A stretch of DNA of 64,000 nt from Weissella halotolerans DSM 20190 (GCF_000420365.1 NZ_ATUU01000001.1:310001-374000); one strand, 5' to 3'. Positions 36,505-45,491 are shown, counted from the first letter of the stretch. Made by a program: numbers and translations. The notes: generated by a model from the letters alone, not told the origin.

Positions 36505-37773
36505 TTAGTAACCAGGGACAGTCGTTGACGTCACCTGATTAGACTCCGTGACCGTTCCCGGAACAACGGCCCCAAATTGTCCATCAGTTTGAATATCACT
36601 ACTTTCACTTGGCAATGGCACACCAGCCTGCAATATTTGCGCTGCTGACACTTCACCACCGTATAAGTTACCCGTGTCCTTTTTGGTCAAATCTAATTGA
36701 CTACGAATTTTATTCGTAATGCGCTGCTGTTCGCTAGCCGTCACTACCTCAGTCGAACCAGACGTCAGATTATAGCTAGTACCTTGGATGTGGTCCGTCT
36801 TTATCGTTCCTAAAGCCCCACCGTAGTTTTTGGCAATGGTCCATAAATCACCGTATTGTAAATCTGTTTGAGCAGATTTAGACATCACATCCAAGAATTT
36901 ATCGGACAACAAAGTTGCCGGATTAGACTTAACCTTATTTAAAATAGCCTCTAAAACAAGTCGTTGCCGGGCTTGGCGACCATAATCTCCTTGGGGATCA
37001 TCATAGCGCATCCGTGAAAAAGCAAGCGCCGCCTTTCCATTCATCTTAGAATAAGCATGCGTTACCCCATCTTCACCGGTATACGTATACCGGTAAGAAC
37101 CCTCAACAAAACTATAAAGGTTACCTGGATCAGCATGCGCCGTATCCGGATTATAAGCAAAAGTCAATGGCGACTTGACTTTAACCCCGCCTACCCGATC
37201 AACTACCTTTTCCAAACCACCCATATTTACTAAGGCATAATAATCAATTGGTATGTTTAACCAATCCTGAATCGTTTGAATAGTAGTTGCCGCTGAGCCA
37301 TCTTCATAGGCTGAATTTAGTTTAGCTGGGAATTTATTTTCAAAGCCAACAGGTGCAACAAGCGTATCCCGTGGGATCGACACTAAGGTTGTCTGCTTTT
37401 TTTGTGGATTAATTGTGGCCAACATAATGGAGTCTGTGCGCCCCTTATAATTCCGCCCTAATTCACCAGTATCGGTACCCAAAAGCAAAATAGAAACCGG
37501 CTTCCCATCTTTTAATACCTGTGCCACATCGCGGGCCTTGGTCATTTTTGCCGGTTTATAAGTCCGATCAACGGCCTCTTTGGTTGTATGGTAGGCATAG
37601 GCGAAGAAGCCAGCAGCTATTAGCCCAATGAAAACTAACCCAGCTATTAGCCAGCGCACCACCCGCCGTTTCCGTGGTTGTCGAGGATGCTTTACTTTAG
37701 GCGCAGTATGCGTATGGTTGCGTTGAGCTGCCAAACGTTCACTACGCGTATGTGGTTCATAGTCATCGTTCAT
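36505..37773 (-). CDS. LytR-CpsA-Psr (LCP) family wall polymer ligase
   Basis: A 422-residue protein with a basic cytoplasmic N-terminus, a transmembrane helix at about 41-63 (LIAGLVFIGLIAAGFFAYAY) and an extracellular LCP domain. LCP motifs: LLLGTDTGELGRNYKGRTD, SIPRDTLVAP, LNSAYEDG, and GDYGRQARQRLVLEAIL with the conserved arginines. LCP enzymes transfer teichoic acids or capsular polymers from undecaprenyl phosphate to peptidoglycan. The C-terminal 60 residues are a Ser/Thr-rich tail. It is monocistronic, with its own promoter and terminator. Confidence 0.93.
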   Translation of the reverse strand: MNDDYEPHTRSERLAAQRNHTHTAPKVKHPRQPRKRRVVRWLIAGLVFIGLIAAGFFAYAYHTTKEAVDRTYKPAKMTKARDVAQVLKDGKPVSILLLGTDTGELGRNYKGRTDSIMLATINPQKKQTTLVSIPRDTLVAPVGFENKFPAKLNSAYEDGSAATTIQTIQDWLNIPIDYYALVNMGGLEKVVDRVGGVKVKSPLTFAYNPDTAHADPGNLYSFVEGSYRYTYTGEDGVTHAYSKMNGKAALAFSRMRYDDPQGDYGRQARQRLVLEAILNKVKSNPATLLSDKFLDVMSKSAQTDLQYGDLWTIAKNYGGALGTIKTDHIQGTSYNLTSGSTEVVTASEQQRITNKIRSQLDLTKKDTGNLYGGEVSAAQILQAGVPLPSESSDIQTDGQFGAVVPGTVTESNQVTSTTVPGY

Positions 37774-37813
37774 AGTTGAAACCTCTTTTACTTTAAAGTC
37801 ACATTAAGTAACC

Positions 37814-37822
37814 ATTATATCA
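37814..37822 (-). promoter_or_regulatory. Extended -10 promoter of the LCP gene
   Basis: TGATATAAT on the minus strand is an extended -10 element with a perfect TATAAT, about 45 bases before the LCP ATG. The -35 region is poor. Confidence 0.5.
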
Positions 37823-37846
37823 TATCAACTATGATCAACCTTAAAT

Positions 37847-37886
37847 AATAAAAGGGGGGACTGGTTAACCAGTCCCCCCTTTTATT
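37847..37886 (-). terminator. Strong terminator after pyrH-frr
   Basis: A 40-base perfect palindrome with a central run of six G/C pairs (GGGGGGACTGG and complement) and T-rich flanks, 13 bases after the frr stop. Confidence 0.95.
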
Positions 37887-37898
37887 CACTACTATTAT

Positions 37899-38456
37899 TT
37901 AAATTGTCAGTAATTCTTTTTCTTTATCAGCAGCAATCGCATCAACCTTTTTAACAGCTGCATCGGTTGCCTTTTGGACATCATTTTCTAGACCACGAGC
38001 CTCATCCTCGGATAAGTCATTTTCCTTAAGCGCACGCTTAATACTATCCATGGCTTCGCGACGTACATTACGTACCGCAACTTTAGCTTGTTCTGCATCG
38101 GACTTAACTTCCTTGGCCAAATCTTTTCGACTTTCTTCAGTTAAAGCTGGGATAACTAGCCGAATTACTGAACCATCATTAGCTGGCGTCAACCCCAATT
38201 CAGAAGCAAAAATTGCCTGTTCAATATTTTTCAATGCTGACCGATCAAAAGGCGTGATTAACAATACCCGTGCTTCTGGTACCGATACTGAAGCCAATTG
38301 GTTGAGCGGCGTTGGTGCACCATAATAGTCAACCATCACTCCCCGTAAAATAGAAGGATTCGCAACTCCGGCCCGAATTTCACTTAGTTCACGAGCAAGT
38401 GCTTCACCCGCTTTTTGCATATGATCCTTTGCTCGCGTAATTATCTCATGTGCCAT
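37899..38456 (-). CDS. frr: Ribosome recycling factor
   Basis: The 185-residue factor that splits post-termination ribosomes with EF-G. Typical features are [14 protein letters not shown] near residue 25, [20 protein letters not shown], and the long helical region with [13 protein letters not shown]. Length is standard. It follows pyrH with no gap (pyrH ends at the next base), the common pyrH-frr pair. Confidence 0.98.
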   Translation of the reverse strand: MAHEIITRAKDHMQKAGEALARELSEIRAGVANPSILRGVMVDYYGAPTPLNQLASVSVPEARVLLITPFDRSALKNIEQAIFASELGLTPANDGSVIRLVIPALTEESRKDLAKEVKSDAEQAKVAVRNVRREAMDSIKRALKENDLSEDEARGLENDVQKATDAAVKKVDAIAADKEKELLTI

Positions 38457-39179
<723 letters not shown>

Positions 39180-39202
39180 TTATTTGCCTCTAATCAAGGG
39201 AA

Positions 39203-40078
39203 TTAACCCATTTGTGCAGCAACTTCCGCTGCGAAGTCATTGTCAGCCTTTTCGATACCTTCACCAACCTCATAACGTACGAAACGGACAACCTTCGCAC
39301 CCTTACTGTTAACATAAGCAGCGACGGTTTCTTTACCATCACCCTTAACAAAAGGTTGATCATTCAATGAAATTTCAGCTAAGAACTTGTGCAAACGTCC
39401 TTCAACCATCTTTTCCTTGATATTATCGGGCTTTCCAGCCAAATCTTCTGACTTCATTTGAACACTCTTTTCCTGGTCCAAAACATCAGCTGGCACATCT
39501 TCTCGTGAAACATACTGAGGGTTAATCGCTGCAATATGCATTGCAACATCCTTAGCAACGTCCTCATCTTGGCCATCCAACAAAGCTAAGGCTGAAATAC
39601 GACCACCCATGTGTGAGTATGCACCAAAGACTTGATCGGCTGTCTTGTCCATCAATGCAAAGCGACGTAATGTAATTTTCTCACCCGTTACCTGAGTAGT
39701 GTGAATAATCAAGTCGTTGAGTGTTTCACCATCAACAGGCAAAGCTAAGGCAGCCTCTACGTCGGCTGGCTTATTTTCAACAATCACTTGTGCAACCTTG
39801 TGCAATAGATCATTAAATTCCTTGTTACCGGCCACAAAGTCAGTTTGTGAATTCAATTCAATAATTGCCGCTGTATCACCGTCAACAACGACATAGGTCA
39901 TACCCTCAGCTGCAACAGCATCAGCCTTTTTAGCAGCCTTAGCCATTCCCTTTTCTCGCAAGACCTCGATAGCCTTATCCATATCACCATCGGTGGCTAC
40001 TAAGGCCTTCTTAGCATCCATCATTCCAACACCGGTTTTCTCACGTAACTCTTTTACTTGTGCAGCTTTAATTGCCAT
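39203..40078 (-). CDS. tsf: Elongation factor Ts
   Basis: The 291-residue nucleotide-exchange factor for EF-Tu. The UBA-like N-terminus [19 protein letters not shown] is followed by the core [10 protein letters not shown], then the C-terminal dimerisation domain. A terminator lies between rpsB and tsf, so tsf may need its own promoter or depend on read-through; a candidate is listed at 40118-40146. GGAG precedes the ATG. Confidence 0.98.
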   Translation of the reverse strand: MAIKAAQVKELREKTGVGMMDAKKALVATDGDMDKAIEVLREKGMAKAAKKADAVAAEGMTYVVVDGDTAAIIELNSQTDFVAGNKEFNDLLHKVAQVIVENKPADVEAALALPVDGETLNDLIIHTTQVTGEKITLRRFALMDKTADQVFGAYSHMGGRISALALLDGQDEDVAKDVAMHIAAINPQYVSREDVPADVLDQEKSVQMKSEDLAGKPDNIKEKMVEGRLHKFLAEISLNDQPFVKGDGKETVAAYVNSKGAKVVRFVRYEVGEGIEKADNDFAAEVAAQMG

Positions 40079-40117
40079 GATTATGGTCTCCTTATTTTAC
40101 AAAAATTCATCTCATTT

Positions 40118-40146
40118 AGTATACATGAAACAGAGCTTATTTTCCA
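40118..40146 (-). promoter_or_regulatory. Possible promoter of tsf
   Basis: TATACT (40123-40118) with a poor -35 (TGGAAA) 17 bases upstream, about 40 bases before tsf. Just upstream AGAGCT and AGCTCT can pair. Weak evidence. Confidence 0.35.
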
Positions 40147-40163
40147 GCTCTTGCCCACTTGGC

Positions 40164-40200
40164 TAAAAAAAAACAACTGATACCAACATCAGTTGTTTTT
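40164..40200 (-). terminator. Terminator of rpsB
   Basis: AAACAACTGAT and ATCAGTTGTTT pair around six bases, with a long T run on the minus strand, nine bases after the rpsB stop. Confidence 0.88.
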
Positions 40201-40208
40201 AGTCAAAC

Positions 40209-40991
40209 CTACTTGTTGTCGCCTTCAACAATTTCTGTCAAATCTTCAATTGATTCAACTTTTCCTTGTGCATCTTCATTGATGATCACTTCTTCAGCGA
40301 CATCATCCTCACCTTGCTTACCTTCAATAATGGCATCAGCCATTTTTGACGTAATCAAACGTACGGCACGAATTGCATCATCATTAGATGGAATAATCAC
40401 ATCAATTTGATCAGGATCAGCATTTGTATCAACCATGGCAACGATTGGAATGTTCAACTTACGACCTTCTTCAACCGCCAATTGTTCCTTATGAGGATCC
40501 ACGATGTACAAAACATCAGGGATACGAGGCATATCAGCGATTCCACCTAAGAACTTTTCCAACTTCTCACGTTCCTTGTTAAGCAAAGAAACTTCCTTCT
40601 TTGGCAAAACATCATAAGTGCCATCTTCTGACATAGCCCGTAATTCCTTCAAACGTGCAATTCGCTTTTGAATGGTCTCCCAGTTAGTCAAAGTTCCACC
40701 CAACCAACGATGGTTGATAAAGTACATACCCGCACGGGTAGCCTCTTCTTCAATCGTATCTTGAGCTTGCTTCTTAGTACCAACAAAGAGCACAATCGCA
40801 TCATCAGCGGCTGCGTCACGCATGTAGTTATAAGCCTTGTCGACCAACTTGACCGTCTTTTGCAAATCGATGATGTAAATACCATTACGCTCCGTAAAAA
40901 TGTATTCCTTCATCTTAGGGTTCCAACGACGAGTTTGGTGACCAAAGTGAACACCAGCCTCTAACAACTGCTTCATTGAGATAACTGCCAT
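40209..40991 (-). CDS. rpsB: 30S ribosomal protein S2
   Basis: A 260-residue S2 protein. The start [20 protein letters not shown] and the motifs [23 protein letters not shown] and [15 protein letters not shown] are canonical. An acidic C-terminal tail of about 30 residues ([13 protein letters not shown], and so on) follows the core. I start at ATG 40991, after GGAGG; the frame is open to 41039 but lacks a better start. It has a strong promoter and a structured leader. Confidence 0.97.
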   Translation of the reverse strand: MAVISMKQLLEAGVHFGHQTRRWNPKMKEYIFTERNGIYIIDLQKTVKLVDKAYNYMRDAAADDAIVLFVGTKKQAQDTIEEEATRAGMYFINHRWLGGTLTNWETIQKRIARLKELRAMSEDGTYDVLPKKEVSLLNKEREKLEKFLGGIADMPRIPDVLYIVDPHKEQLAVEEGRKLNIPIVAMVDTNADPDQIDVIIPSNDDAIRAVRLITSKMADAIIEGKQGEDDVAEEVIINEDAQGKVESIEDLTEIVEGDNK

Positions 40992-41019
40992 GAGTATCTT
41001 CCTCCAAATGTTTTTCCAC

Positions 41020-41077
41020 CTAAATTCGCGCTTAACCAAACGACCCTCCCGGGCACCAGTTTCGTTATTGAATTTAG
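41020..41077 (-). promoter_or_regulatory. Structured leader before rpsB
   Basis: Nested inverted repeats lie in the rpsB leader: CTAAATTC (41020-41027) pairs with GAATTTAG (41070-41077), and AACGA (41039-41043) with TCGTT (41062-41066), around a G/C-rich loop (41044-41061). Ribosomal protein genes often have such leaders for feedback by their own product; S2 binding is inference here. Confidence 0.5.
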
Positions 41078-41109
41078 TGCGTATTTTTAGCCCACACGGA
41101 CTGCTTTAA

Positions 41110-41139
41110 ATTCTACACTAATTAAATAGCCCCTGTCAA
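41110..41139 (-). promoter_or_regulatory. Promoter of rpsB
   Basis: A consensus TTGACA (41139-41134) and TAGAAT (41115-41110) with an 18-base spacer, about 120 bases before the rpsB ATG. It directly abuts the stop codon of the upstream GIY-YIG gene. Confidence 0.82.
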
Positions 41140-41141
41140 TT

Positions 41142-41423
41142 CTAGCGTGACGTAAAATCTTGTACGCCTTGCATCCTTAAATAGTCTTCTTTTTGTGAAC
41201 GCGTTAACTTCTTAAAGGCCGCCTCTGCTTTTAGGGCCGTCGACTTATCAGTAAAGGCCTGCGCATAGAGTAGTTTTAACGGGCGTCGCCTTTTTGGCCG
41301 GGTATATTTGGCCCCTTTACCAGCCTGGTGGGTAGCAAAACGACGTCCAACATCATCCGTAAAACCAGCGTAAAAAGTATTATCTGCCGTCAATAACACA
41401 TACATATAATACGGTTTTGTCAT
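41142..41423 (-). CDS. GIY-YIG domain protein (UPF0213 type)
   Basis: A 93-residue single-domain protein. The GIY-YIG nuclease core reads [20 protein letters not shown], with the variant YVL...YAG, then Arg in [11 protein letters not shown] and the conserved Glu in [11 protein letters not shown]. Stand-alone proteins of this group are close to YhbQ/YazA and have no clear physiological role. It starts one base after the stop of the methyltransferase gene, so the two are coupled, as yabB-yazA are in B. subtilis. Confidence 0.9.
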   Translation of the reverse strand: MTKPYYMYVLLTADNTFYAGFTDDVGRRFATHQAGKGAKYTRPKRRRPLKLLYAQAFTDKSTALKAEAAFKKLTRSQKEDYLRMQGVQDFTSR

Positions 41424-41424
41424 T

Positions 41425-42180
41425 TTACTGCCGTCCTTGATAAATATCTAAAATGGCCTGTTGGTACTGGCCATCTTTTTCATGGATGGTCAAAGGGGGT
41501 AAGATTCTTGCCCCAGTTGAATCCCCATCCTTGATGGCGTCAATTAAGACCATGTTGGCCTCACTCGCCGGTTTAGGATAGATGAACTGTAATCGTTTAG
41601 GATAAAGATGCGCCCGTTGCAAAGCTGCTAAAATTTCAAAAAGACGGTCAGGTCGATGAACCATGTAAAAGTGTCCCTTATTTTTCAAGAGTTTATTAGC
41701 AGTTTGGGTAACTAAAGCTAAGTCAGCCTTTAATTCATGACGGGCGATAGCATAATAAGGATTTTCTTTTAAAACTGTCTGTTGTGAATCGATCCGAAAA
41801 TAAGGCGGATTCGCCACAACCATTTCAGCCTTACCAGGCTGTACGTTTGAAAAAATATTTCGCATATCGTCATTAATGATTGTAATTTTATCGTCCAACT
41901 TATTCAGCTTGACGGACCGCGTCGCCATATCTGCTAACCGAGCTTGTATTTCCACCCCGACAATCTGGCCAACTACCTTATGGGCAATGAAAAGCGCGAT
42001 GGCACCATTACCGGTTCCTAAATCAACCGTTAGTCCCCGCCCCCCTTTACGTGGCTCAATAAAATGGGCCAGCAAAACGGCATCAATTGAAAACGAGAAG
42101 ACCTCGTTACTTTGGATAATTTTTATTTGATCCCCATACATCGTATTAATCCGTTCACCGGTTTGTAAGGTCACTTGCAT
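41425..42180 (-). CDS. tRNA1(Val) adenine-37-N6-methyltransferase family
   Basis: A 251-residue class I SAM-dependent methyltransferase of the TrmN6/YabB type. Motif I is [16 protein letters not shown] near residue 50. The catalytic motif NPPYF of N6-adenine methyltransferases is near residue 125. [13 protein letters not shown] follows, with a C-terminal substrate region ([14 protein letters not shown]). E. coli TrmN6 methylates A37 of tRNA-Val; the target here is assumed. Its 5' end lies back-to-back with the plus-strand acyltransferase gene. Confidence 0.9.
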   Translation of the reverse strand: MQVTLQTGERINTMYGDQIKIIQSNEVFSFSIDAVLLAHFIEPRKGGRGLTVDLGTGNGAIALFIAHKVVGQIVGVEIQARLADMATRSVKLNKLDDKITIINDDMRNIFSNVQPGKAEMVVANPPYFRIDSQQTVLKENPYYAIARHELKADLALVTQTANKLLKNKGHFYMVHRPDRLFEILAALQRAHLYPKRLQFIYPKPASEANMVLIDAIKDGDSTGARILPPLTIHEKDGQYQQAILDIYQGRQ

Positions 42181-42211
42181 CGTCTAATCGTCTCCATCTT
42201 TTGGTTTAGTA

Positions 42212-42240
42212 TTGGCAATTTTGAGGCAACATGGGATAAT
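42212..42240 (+). promoter_or_regulatory. Promoter of the acyltransferase gene
   Basis: TTGGCA (42212-42217) and GATAAT (42235-42240), 17-base spacer, 27 bases before the GTG start. Confidence 0.78.
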
Positions 42241-42267
42241 AGATTGTTATCTTTAGGAGGTATTATC

Positions 42268-42912
42268 GTGTTTTATACTGTTGCCCGTTACGTTGTTAAC
42301 TTTATTTTTTGGCTCTTTAACGGTCGCTATCATGTCACCGGTCGCCAATTCTTACCCAGTCAAACAAATTATATTTTGGTAGGCCCTCACCGTGCGCTTT
42401 GGGACATGATTTACTTTGCTTTAGCCGCCTGGCCTAAAAAGTTTACCTTCATGGCCAAAAAAGAACTATTCAAAAATCCTATTTTACGCTGGATTTTAGT
42501 AAATGCCAATGCCTTTTCAGTGGACCGAGAGAATCCAGGTCCATCCGCTATCAAAACGCCTGTTCACCGTTTAAAGGATAGTCATTTAAGTCTAATTATG
42601 TTTCCTACTGGTAGTCGTCATTCACAAGAAATGAAAGGCGGTGCCATTATGATCAGTAAATTAGCCCGGGTTCCGCTCGTGCCGGTTATCTATCAAGGAC
42701 CTGTCACATTAAAAGATTTTTTCAACCCTTTCAAGCGGGGTCAGGTACATATCGCTTTTGGTGAGCCCATTCAATTAGGTAAAAAGCAACGCGTTGATCA
42801 CGCTACCATGGATATGTTGGACGATCAATTACAAACCGCCTTTACCAAGCTTGACCAGCATGTTAACCCTAACTGGGTTTACGTAGATCCACATCCTGAA
42901 AAGGCAAAATAA
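42268..42912 (+). CDS. plsC: 1-acyl-glycerol-3-phosphate acyltransferase (PlsC-like)
   Basis: A 214-residue membrane-associated acyltransferase that would make phosphatidic acid for phospholipids. The HX4D catalytic motif is in GPHRALWDMIYF. The glycerol-phosphate-binding motif is MFPTGSRHSQEMKGGA, and the later VPLVPVIYQGP matches block IV. An N-terminal hydrophobic helix (VARYVVNFIFWLF) anchors it. The open frame begins at 42175, but GTG 42268 follows AGGAGG by seven bases and lies just after a good promoter. The gene is monocistronic and ends at a shared terminator. Confidence 0.9.
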   Translation: MFYTVARYVVNFIFWLFNGRYHVTGRQFLPSQTNYILVGPHRALWDMIYFALAAWPKKFTFMAKKELFKNPILRWILVNANAFSVDRENPGPSAIKTPVHRLKDSHLSLIMFPTGSRHSQEMKGGAIMISKLARVPLVPVIYQGPVTLKDFFNPFKRGQVHIAFGEPIQLGKKQRVDHATMDMLDDQLQTAFTKLDQHVNPNWVYVDPHPEKAK

Positions 42913-42944
42913 AAAAGTTCCGACCGCGGTCGGAACTTTTTTTA
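42911..42944. terminator. Bidirectional terminator, plsC / yneF
   Basis: AAAAAAGTTCCGACC and its complement form a near-perfect stem with a two-base loop, with A/T runs at both ends. The last bases of the yneF gene lie within it. Confidence 0.92.
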
Positions 42945-43175
42945 CTTTTTATCTGCTTGAGCAGCCTGAGCTTTCATCTGTGCCATCATTTGATTCAACT
43001 TCTTTTGTGATGGCTTTTGTCCCATGGAGGTCATCATTGACCGCATCATCTCTTCACTAATTGGTGGGTTCTTCTTCATATATGACATCATTGACCGACG
43101 GGCCAAGAAGAAGCCAGCTACGGCGCCTAAAATAGCAGCCACTAATACTAGGGTGATCCACAATCCTGTACTCAT
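42942..43175 (-). CDS. yneF: UPF0154 family membrane protein YneF
   Basis: A 77-residue protein with one N-terminal transmembrane helix (WITLVLVAAILGAVAGFFLA), then ARRSMMSYMKKNPPISEEMM, the signature of the UPF0154/YneF family, and a Lys/Gln/Ala tail. Function is unknown. It stands alone with its own terminator; a CTTAG/CTAAG inverted repeat lies upstream at the end of the DUF896 gene. Confidence 0.88.
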   Translation of the reverse strand: MSTGLWITLVLVAAILGAVAGFFLARRSMMSYMKKNPPISEEMMRSMMTSMGQKPSQKKLNQMMAQMKAQAAQADKK

Positions 43176-43242
43176 TACGTTATTTTCTCCATTACCATAT
43201 TTTGTTTTAAAAATGCTATCCTTAGCCGGTGACTAAGAACTT

Positions 43243-43590
43243 TTAATTATCACGTAAGCCTTTTTCCCGTTGGATTTTACGCACCTTATCCGGAGTTACT
43301 TCATTGCCCTCTTTATCAAAGACTTGCATCATCTCTACCTGTGACTGGAAGGCTTTTTTAAAATTAGCCAAGAATTCCTGACGTAATTCAGCCCTTTCCT
43401 TTGTTTCGGCTTCAGTCAAACCAGCATCTGACTTCGCTTTAGCCGCTAATTCATTAATCCGTTGACGGACAGCTTGCATATGTGCATTTTCATCCGTCAG
43501 TCCCTGGTTAGACCTAGCATCAGCTTGATCGTCATGACTAGCCTGCTCCGTTTTTTCTTTATCTGCCGCACCTTGATAATCATCTACCAT
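43243..43590 (-). CDS. DUF896 family protein (YnzC-like) with N-terminal extension
   Basis: A 115-residue cytoplasmic protein. Residues about 42-112 are the DUF896 domain: INELAAKAKSDAGLTEAE, LRQEFLANFKKAF, then FDKEGNEVTPDKVRKIQREK. B. subtilis YnzC has about 77 residues, so the 38-residue acidic Asp/Gln-rich N-terminus is an extension. Its ATG has AAGGAGGT eight bases upstream, so the extension should be translated. In B. subtilis ynzC lies in the lexA region; here too it is divergent from the lexA-like gene. No function is known to me. Confidence 0.85.
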   Translation of the reverse strand: MVDDYQGAADKEKTEQASHDDQADARSNQGLTDENAHMQAVRQRINELAAKAKSDAGLTEAETKERAELRQEFLANFKKAFQSQVEMMQVFDKEGNEVTPDKVRKIQREKGLRDN

Positions 43591-43616
43591 TTCTTAGACC
43601 TCCTTACCCTTTATGT

Positions 43617-43646
43617 ATTATAACTGCCTGCTGGCATTTAGTTCAA
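43617..43646 (-). promoter_or_regulatory. Promoter of the DUF896 gene
   Basis: TTGAAC (43646-43641) and a perfect TATAAT (43622-43617) with an 18-base spacer, about 25 bases before the DUF896 start. Confidence 0.78.
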
Positions 43647-43880
43647 ATAATGCTCCTCATTAGCCAATCGACATTCCCTAAGGTAATTGCCTCTCACTAT
43701 TAAGTCAACACAACACCCTTTTTAGTATAGCATTTTCAGCACCATTTGATTAGTCCTTTAACAAAGCACTGCTGATTTTTTTAGTTCAATTTTATTTTTT
43801 CCCAGCTTTACCACTATAAGGGGTTCTAGGGCCACCACTTGCTTAAAGATTAACGTCTGGTCATGATTTCAGTACAAGGA

Positions 43881-43909
43881 TTGGCTTTTGAAACAGGTTT
43901 CCTTAAAAT
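43881..43909 (+). promoter_or_regulatory. Promoter and operator of the lexA-like gene
   Basis: TTGGCT (43881-43886) and TAAAAT (43904-43909) are 17 bases apart. Inside the spacer lies the 12-base inverted repeat GAAACAGGTTTC (43890-43901). A repressor bound there would block RNA polymerase. The repeat has the same 4-4-4 layout as the Gram-positive SOS box (GAAC-N4-GTTC) but with GAAA/TTTC arms. Autoregulation is inferred. Confidence 0.65.
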
Positions 43910-43942
43910 AAAGATGAAAGTTAGTTAAATTGGAGAAGAATA

Positions 43943-44554
43943 ATGACCAATAAAAGTACAAAGCAACTCGAAATTTTACGATTTATCTACCGCACGGAAC
44001 AAAAAAATGGCTATCCGCCAACAGTTCGTGAGATTGGACAAGCCGTCAATCTCTCATCTACCTCCACCGTTCACGGTCATCTAAGCCGGCTACAAAAAAA
44101 AGGGTATCTGCACAAGGATCCAGCCAAGCCACGCTCCCTGAGCGTAACCACTAGTGGCCAAGAGGCCTTAGGTCTTAACCAGGCTCCACTTTTGATGCTT
44201 AATCCACAAGATGATCTAGCACTTAACCCAAGTGCCGAACCTACCTTTTTACCAGTACCTGAACAACTAATCCCTAAAAACGATCACCTATTCATGTTTC
44301 AACAACCTAACGCTAACATGCAGGACAGTGGTATCCTAGCTGGGGATTACCTCATTGTATACCAGCAAGATACCGCTACCAACGGTGACCTCGTTATTGT
44401 GCGGCCGCCTGAACAACCAACCCAAGCCCTCCGCTTTTTTCATGAAGCTGATCATATCCGCTTGCAGGCTGAACACGCAGGACAGGCCCCCTTCATTGTT
44501 GGTGATATTTCAATCCTAGGCCGGGTCATCGGTCTCTACCGTAATCAACTCTAA
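43943..44554 (+). CDS. lexA: LexA-like repressor lacking the cleavage dyad
   Basis: A 203-residue protein with the LexA winged helix-turn-helix at residues about 5-68 (ILRFIYRTEQKNGYPPTVRE, then STSTVHGHLSRLQKKGY), almost as in B. subtilis LexA. The C-terminal half aligns with the LexA S24 peptidase/dimerisation domain (SGILAGDYLIVYQQ, NGDLVIVR, ILGRVIGLYRNQ). The catalytic serine of the GDSM or GMSM motif is replaced: here NANM, Asn at residue 125. The catalytic lysine of TVKR is replaced by Leu163 (QALRF). No Ala-Gly cleavage site is visible in the linker. DNA binding should be kept and RecA-stimulated self-cleavage lost. GGAGAAG precedes the ATG. Confidence 0.88.
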   Translation: MTNKSTKQLEILRFIYRTEQKNGYPPTVREIGQAVNLSSTSTVHGHLSRLQKKGYLHKDPAKPRSLSVTTSGQEALGLNQAPLLMLNPQDDLALNPSAEPTFLPVPEQLIPKNDHLFMFQQPNANMQDSGILAGDYLIVYQQDTATNGDLVIVRPPEQPTQALRFFHEADHIRLQAEHAGQAPFIVGDISILGRVIGLYRNQL

Positions 44555-44556
44555 TT

Positions 44557-44592
44557 AAAAAGGATCAAACCGCATGCGGTTTGATCCTTTTT
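44557..44592. terminator. Bidirectional terminator, lexA-like / GlsB gene
   Basis: A 36-base perfect palindrome (AAAAAGGATCAAACCGCA and complement) with A/T ends between two convergent genes. Confidence 0.93.
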
Positions 44593-44611
44593 AACGAAGT
44601 ATTAGTCAATA

Positions 44612-44851
44612 TTAACCAATCTTCTTCATTACCCATGAAACGACAATCACAACAATAATTGCACCAATAATTGATGGAATCAAAGCCATGCCTGCCAAAT
44701 GAGGTCCCCAGTTACCTAAGATAGCCTCACCAACCCATGAACCAGCCAAGCCGGCCAAGATGTTAGCAATCCATCCCATTGATGTCTTGGTGATAGCACC
44801 ACCAATTGCACCGATAACTGCACCGATAATCAACATCCAAATAGTACCCAT
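44612..44851 (-). CDS. GlsB/YeaQ/YmgE family membrane protein
   Basis: A 79-residue, three-helix, glycine-rich membrane protein: MLIIGAVIGAIGGAIT, then WIANILAGLAGSWVGEAILG, then IPSIIGAIIVVIVVSWVM. This is the transglycosylase-associated (Tag/GlsB) family, linked to stress in enterococci and lactobacilli; biochemical role unknown. GGAGGT precedes the ATG, and a good promoter lies upstream. A GGTTA/TAACC inverted repeat is in its leader (about 44893-44908). Confidence 0.92.
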   Translation of the reverse strand: MGTIWMLIIGAVIGAIGGAITKTSMGWIANILAGLAGSWVGEAILGNWGPHLAGMALIPSIIGAIIVVIVVSWVMKKIG

Positions 44852-44920
44852 AATTCAAGTTACCTCCTATGAATAATTGCATCAAACAATCAGGTTAGTC
44901 CTTAACCAACCTCTACTAAT

Positions 44921-44949
44921 AGTATATACAGCTTATTAGCAAATGACAA
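44921..44949 (-). promoter_or_regulatory. Promoter of the GlsB gene
   Basis: TTGTCA (44949-44944) and TATACT (44926-44921), 17-base spacer, about 70 bases before the ATG. Confidence 0.75.
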
Positions 44950-44970
44950 GTCAAAGTGAAAAAGCCCAAT

Positions 44971-45477
44971 TTAATAGGTCATCAAGGTATAAATATCATA
45001 ACCTTTCAATCGGTCCCGTCCCTTTAGGGCTGTCAATTCGATAAAGAAGGCAAGGCCAACAACTTCACCCCCCAGCGCTTCCACCAGTTTAATCGTCGCT
45101 TCAATTGTACCGCCAGTTGCCAACAGGTCATCGGTAATGACAACTTTATCCCCCGGCTTAATGGCGTCAACATGCATTTCTAGTTGAGCACTTCCATATT
45201 CTAACTGATAGGTTTCCGCCAAGGTTTTACGAGGCAATTTACCAGCTTTACGCGCTGGAACTAGGCCTAGACCAAGATTCTCTGCGACTGGGGCTCCCAC
45301 CAAAAAGCCACGCGACTCAGGCGCCACCACAACCGTCACACCACGTTCTTTAGCAAAGTGTGCGATTTGTTCTGTTGCTTGATGATAGGCTGGACCATTA
45401 GCTAAAAGTGGCGTAATGTCACGAAAAATAATGCCCTCTTCCGGAAAGTCTGGTATTGATTCAATATAATCATGCAA
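44971..45477 (-). CDS. apt: Adenine phosphoribosyltransferase
   Basis: A 168-residue purine salvage enzyme that makes AMP from adenine and PRPP. Motifs: [20 protein letters not shown] at the start, [16 protein letters not shown], and the PRPP-binding [17 protein letters not shown]. The start is uncertain. No ATG precedes HDY; TTG at 45477 is the only common start codon but is 20 bases from GGAG. Upstream in-frame codons encode QILDL, which resembles the MxxxDLHDY start of relatives, so a rarer start such as ATA could be used. It lies 14 bases after recJ. Confidence 0.93.
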   Translation of the reverse strand: MHDYIESIPDFPEEGIIFRDITPLLANGPAYHQATEQIAHFAKERGVTVVVAPESRGFLVGAPVAENLGLGLVPARKAGKLPRKTLAETYQLEYGSAQLEMHVDAIKPGDKVVITDDLLATGGTIEATIKLVEALGGEVVGLAFFIELTALKGRDRLKGYDIYTLMTY

Positions 45478-45491
45478 ATCTAATATCTGCT

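Larger units (their letters stand above)
43591..43942. other. 352-base intergenic region between DUF896 gene and lexA-like gene
   Basis: A divergent promoter region. It holds the promoter of the DUF896 gene at 43617-43646 and the lexA-like promoter with its palindrome at 43881-43909. The A/T-rich middle (about 43660-43870) has no open frame or hairpin I can support. Confidence 0.6.

Noticed and set aside
43660-43870. Possible small RNA in the A/T-rich intergenic region before the lexA-like gene
   Set aside because: No promoter-terminator pair or stable hairpin that I can support.
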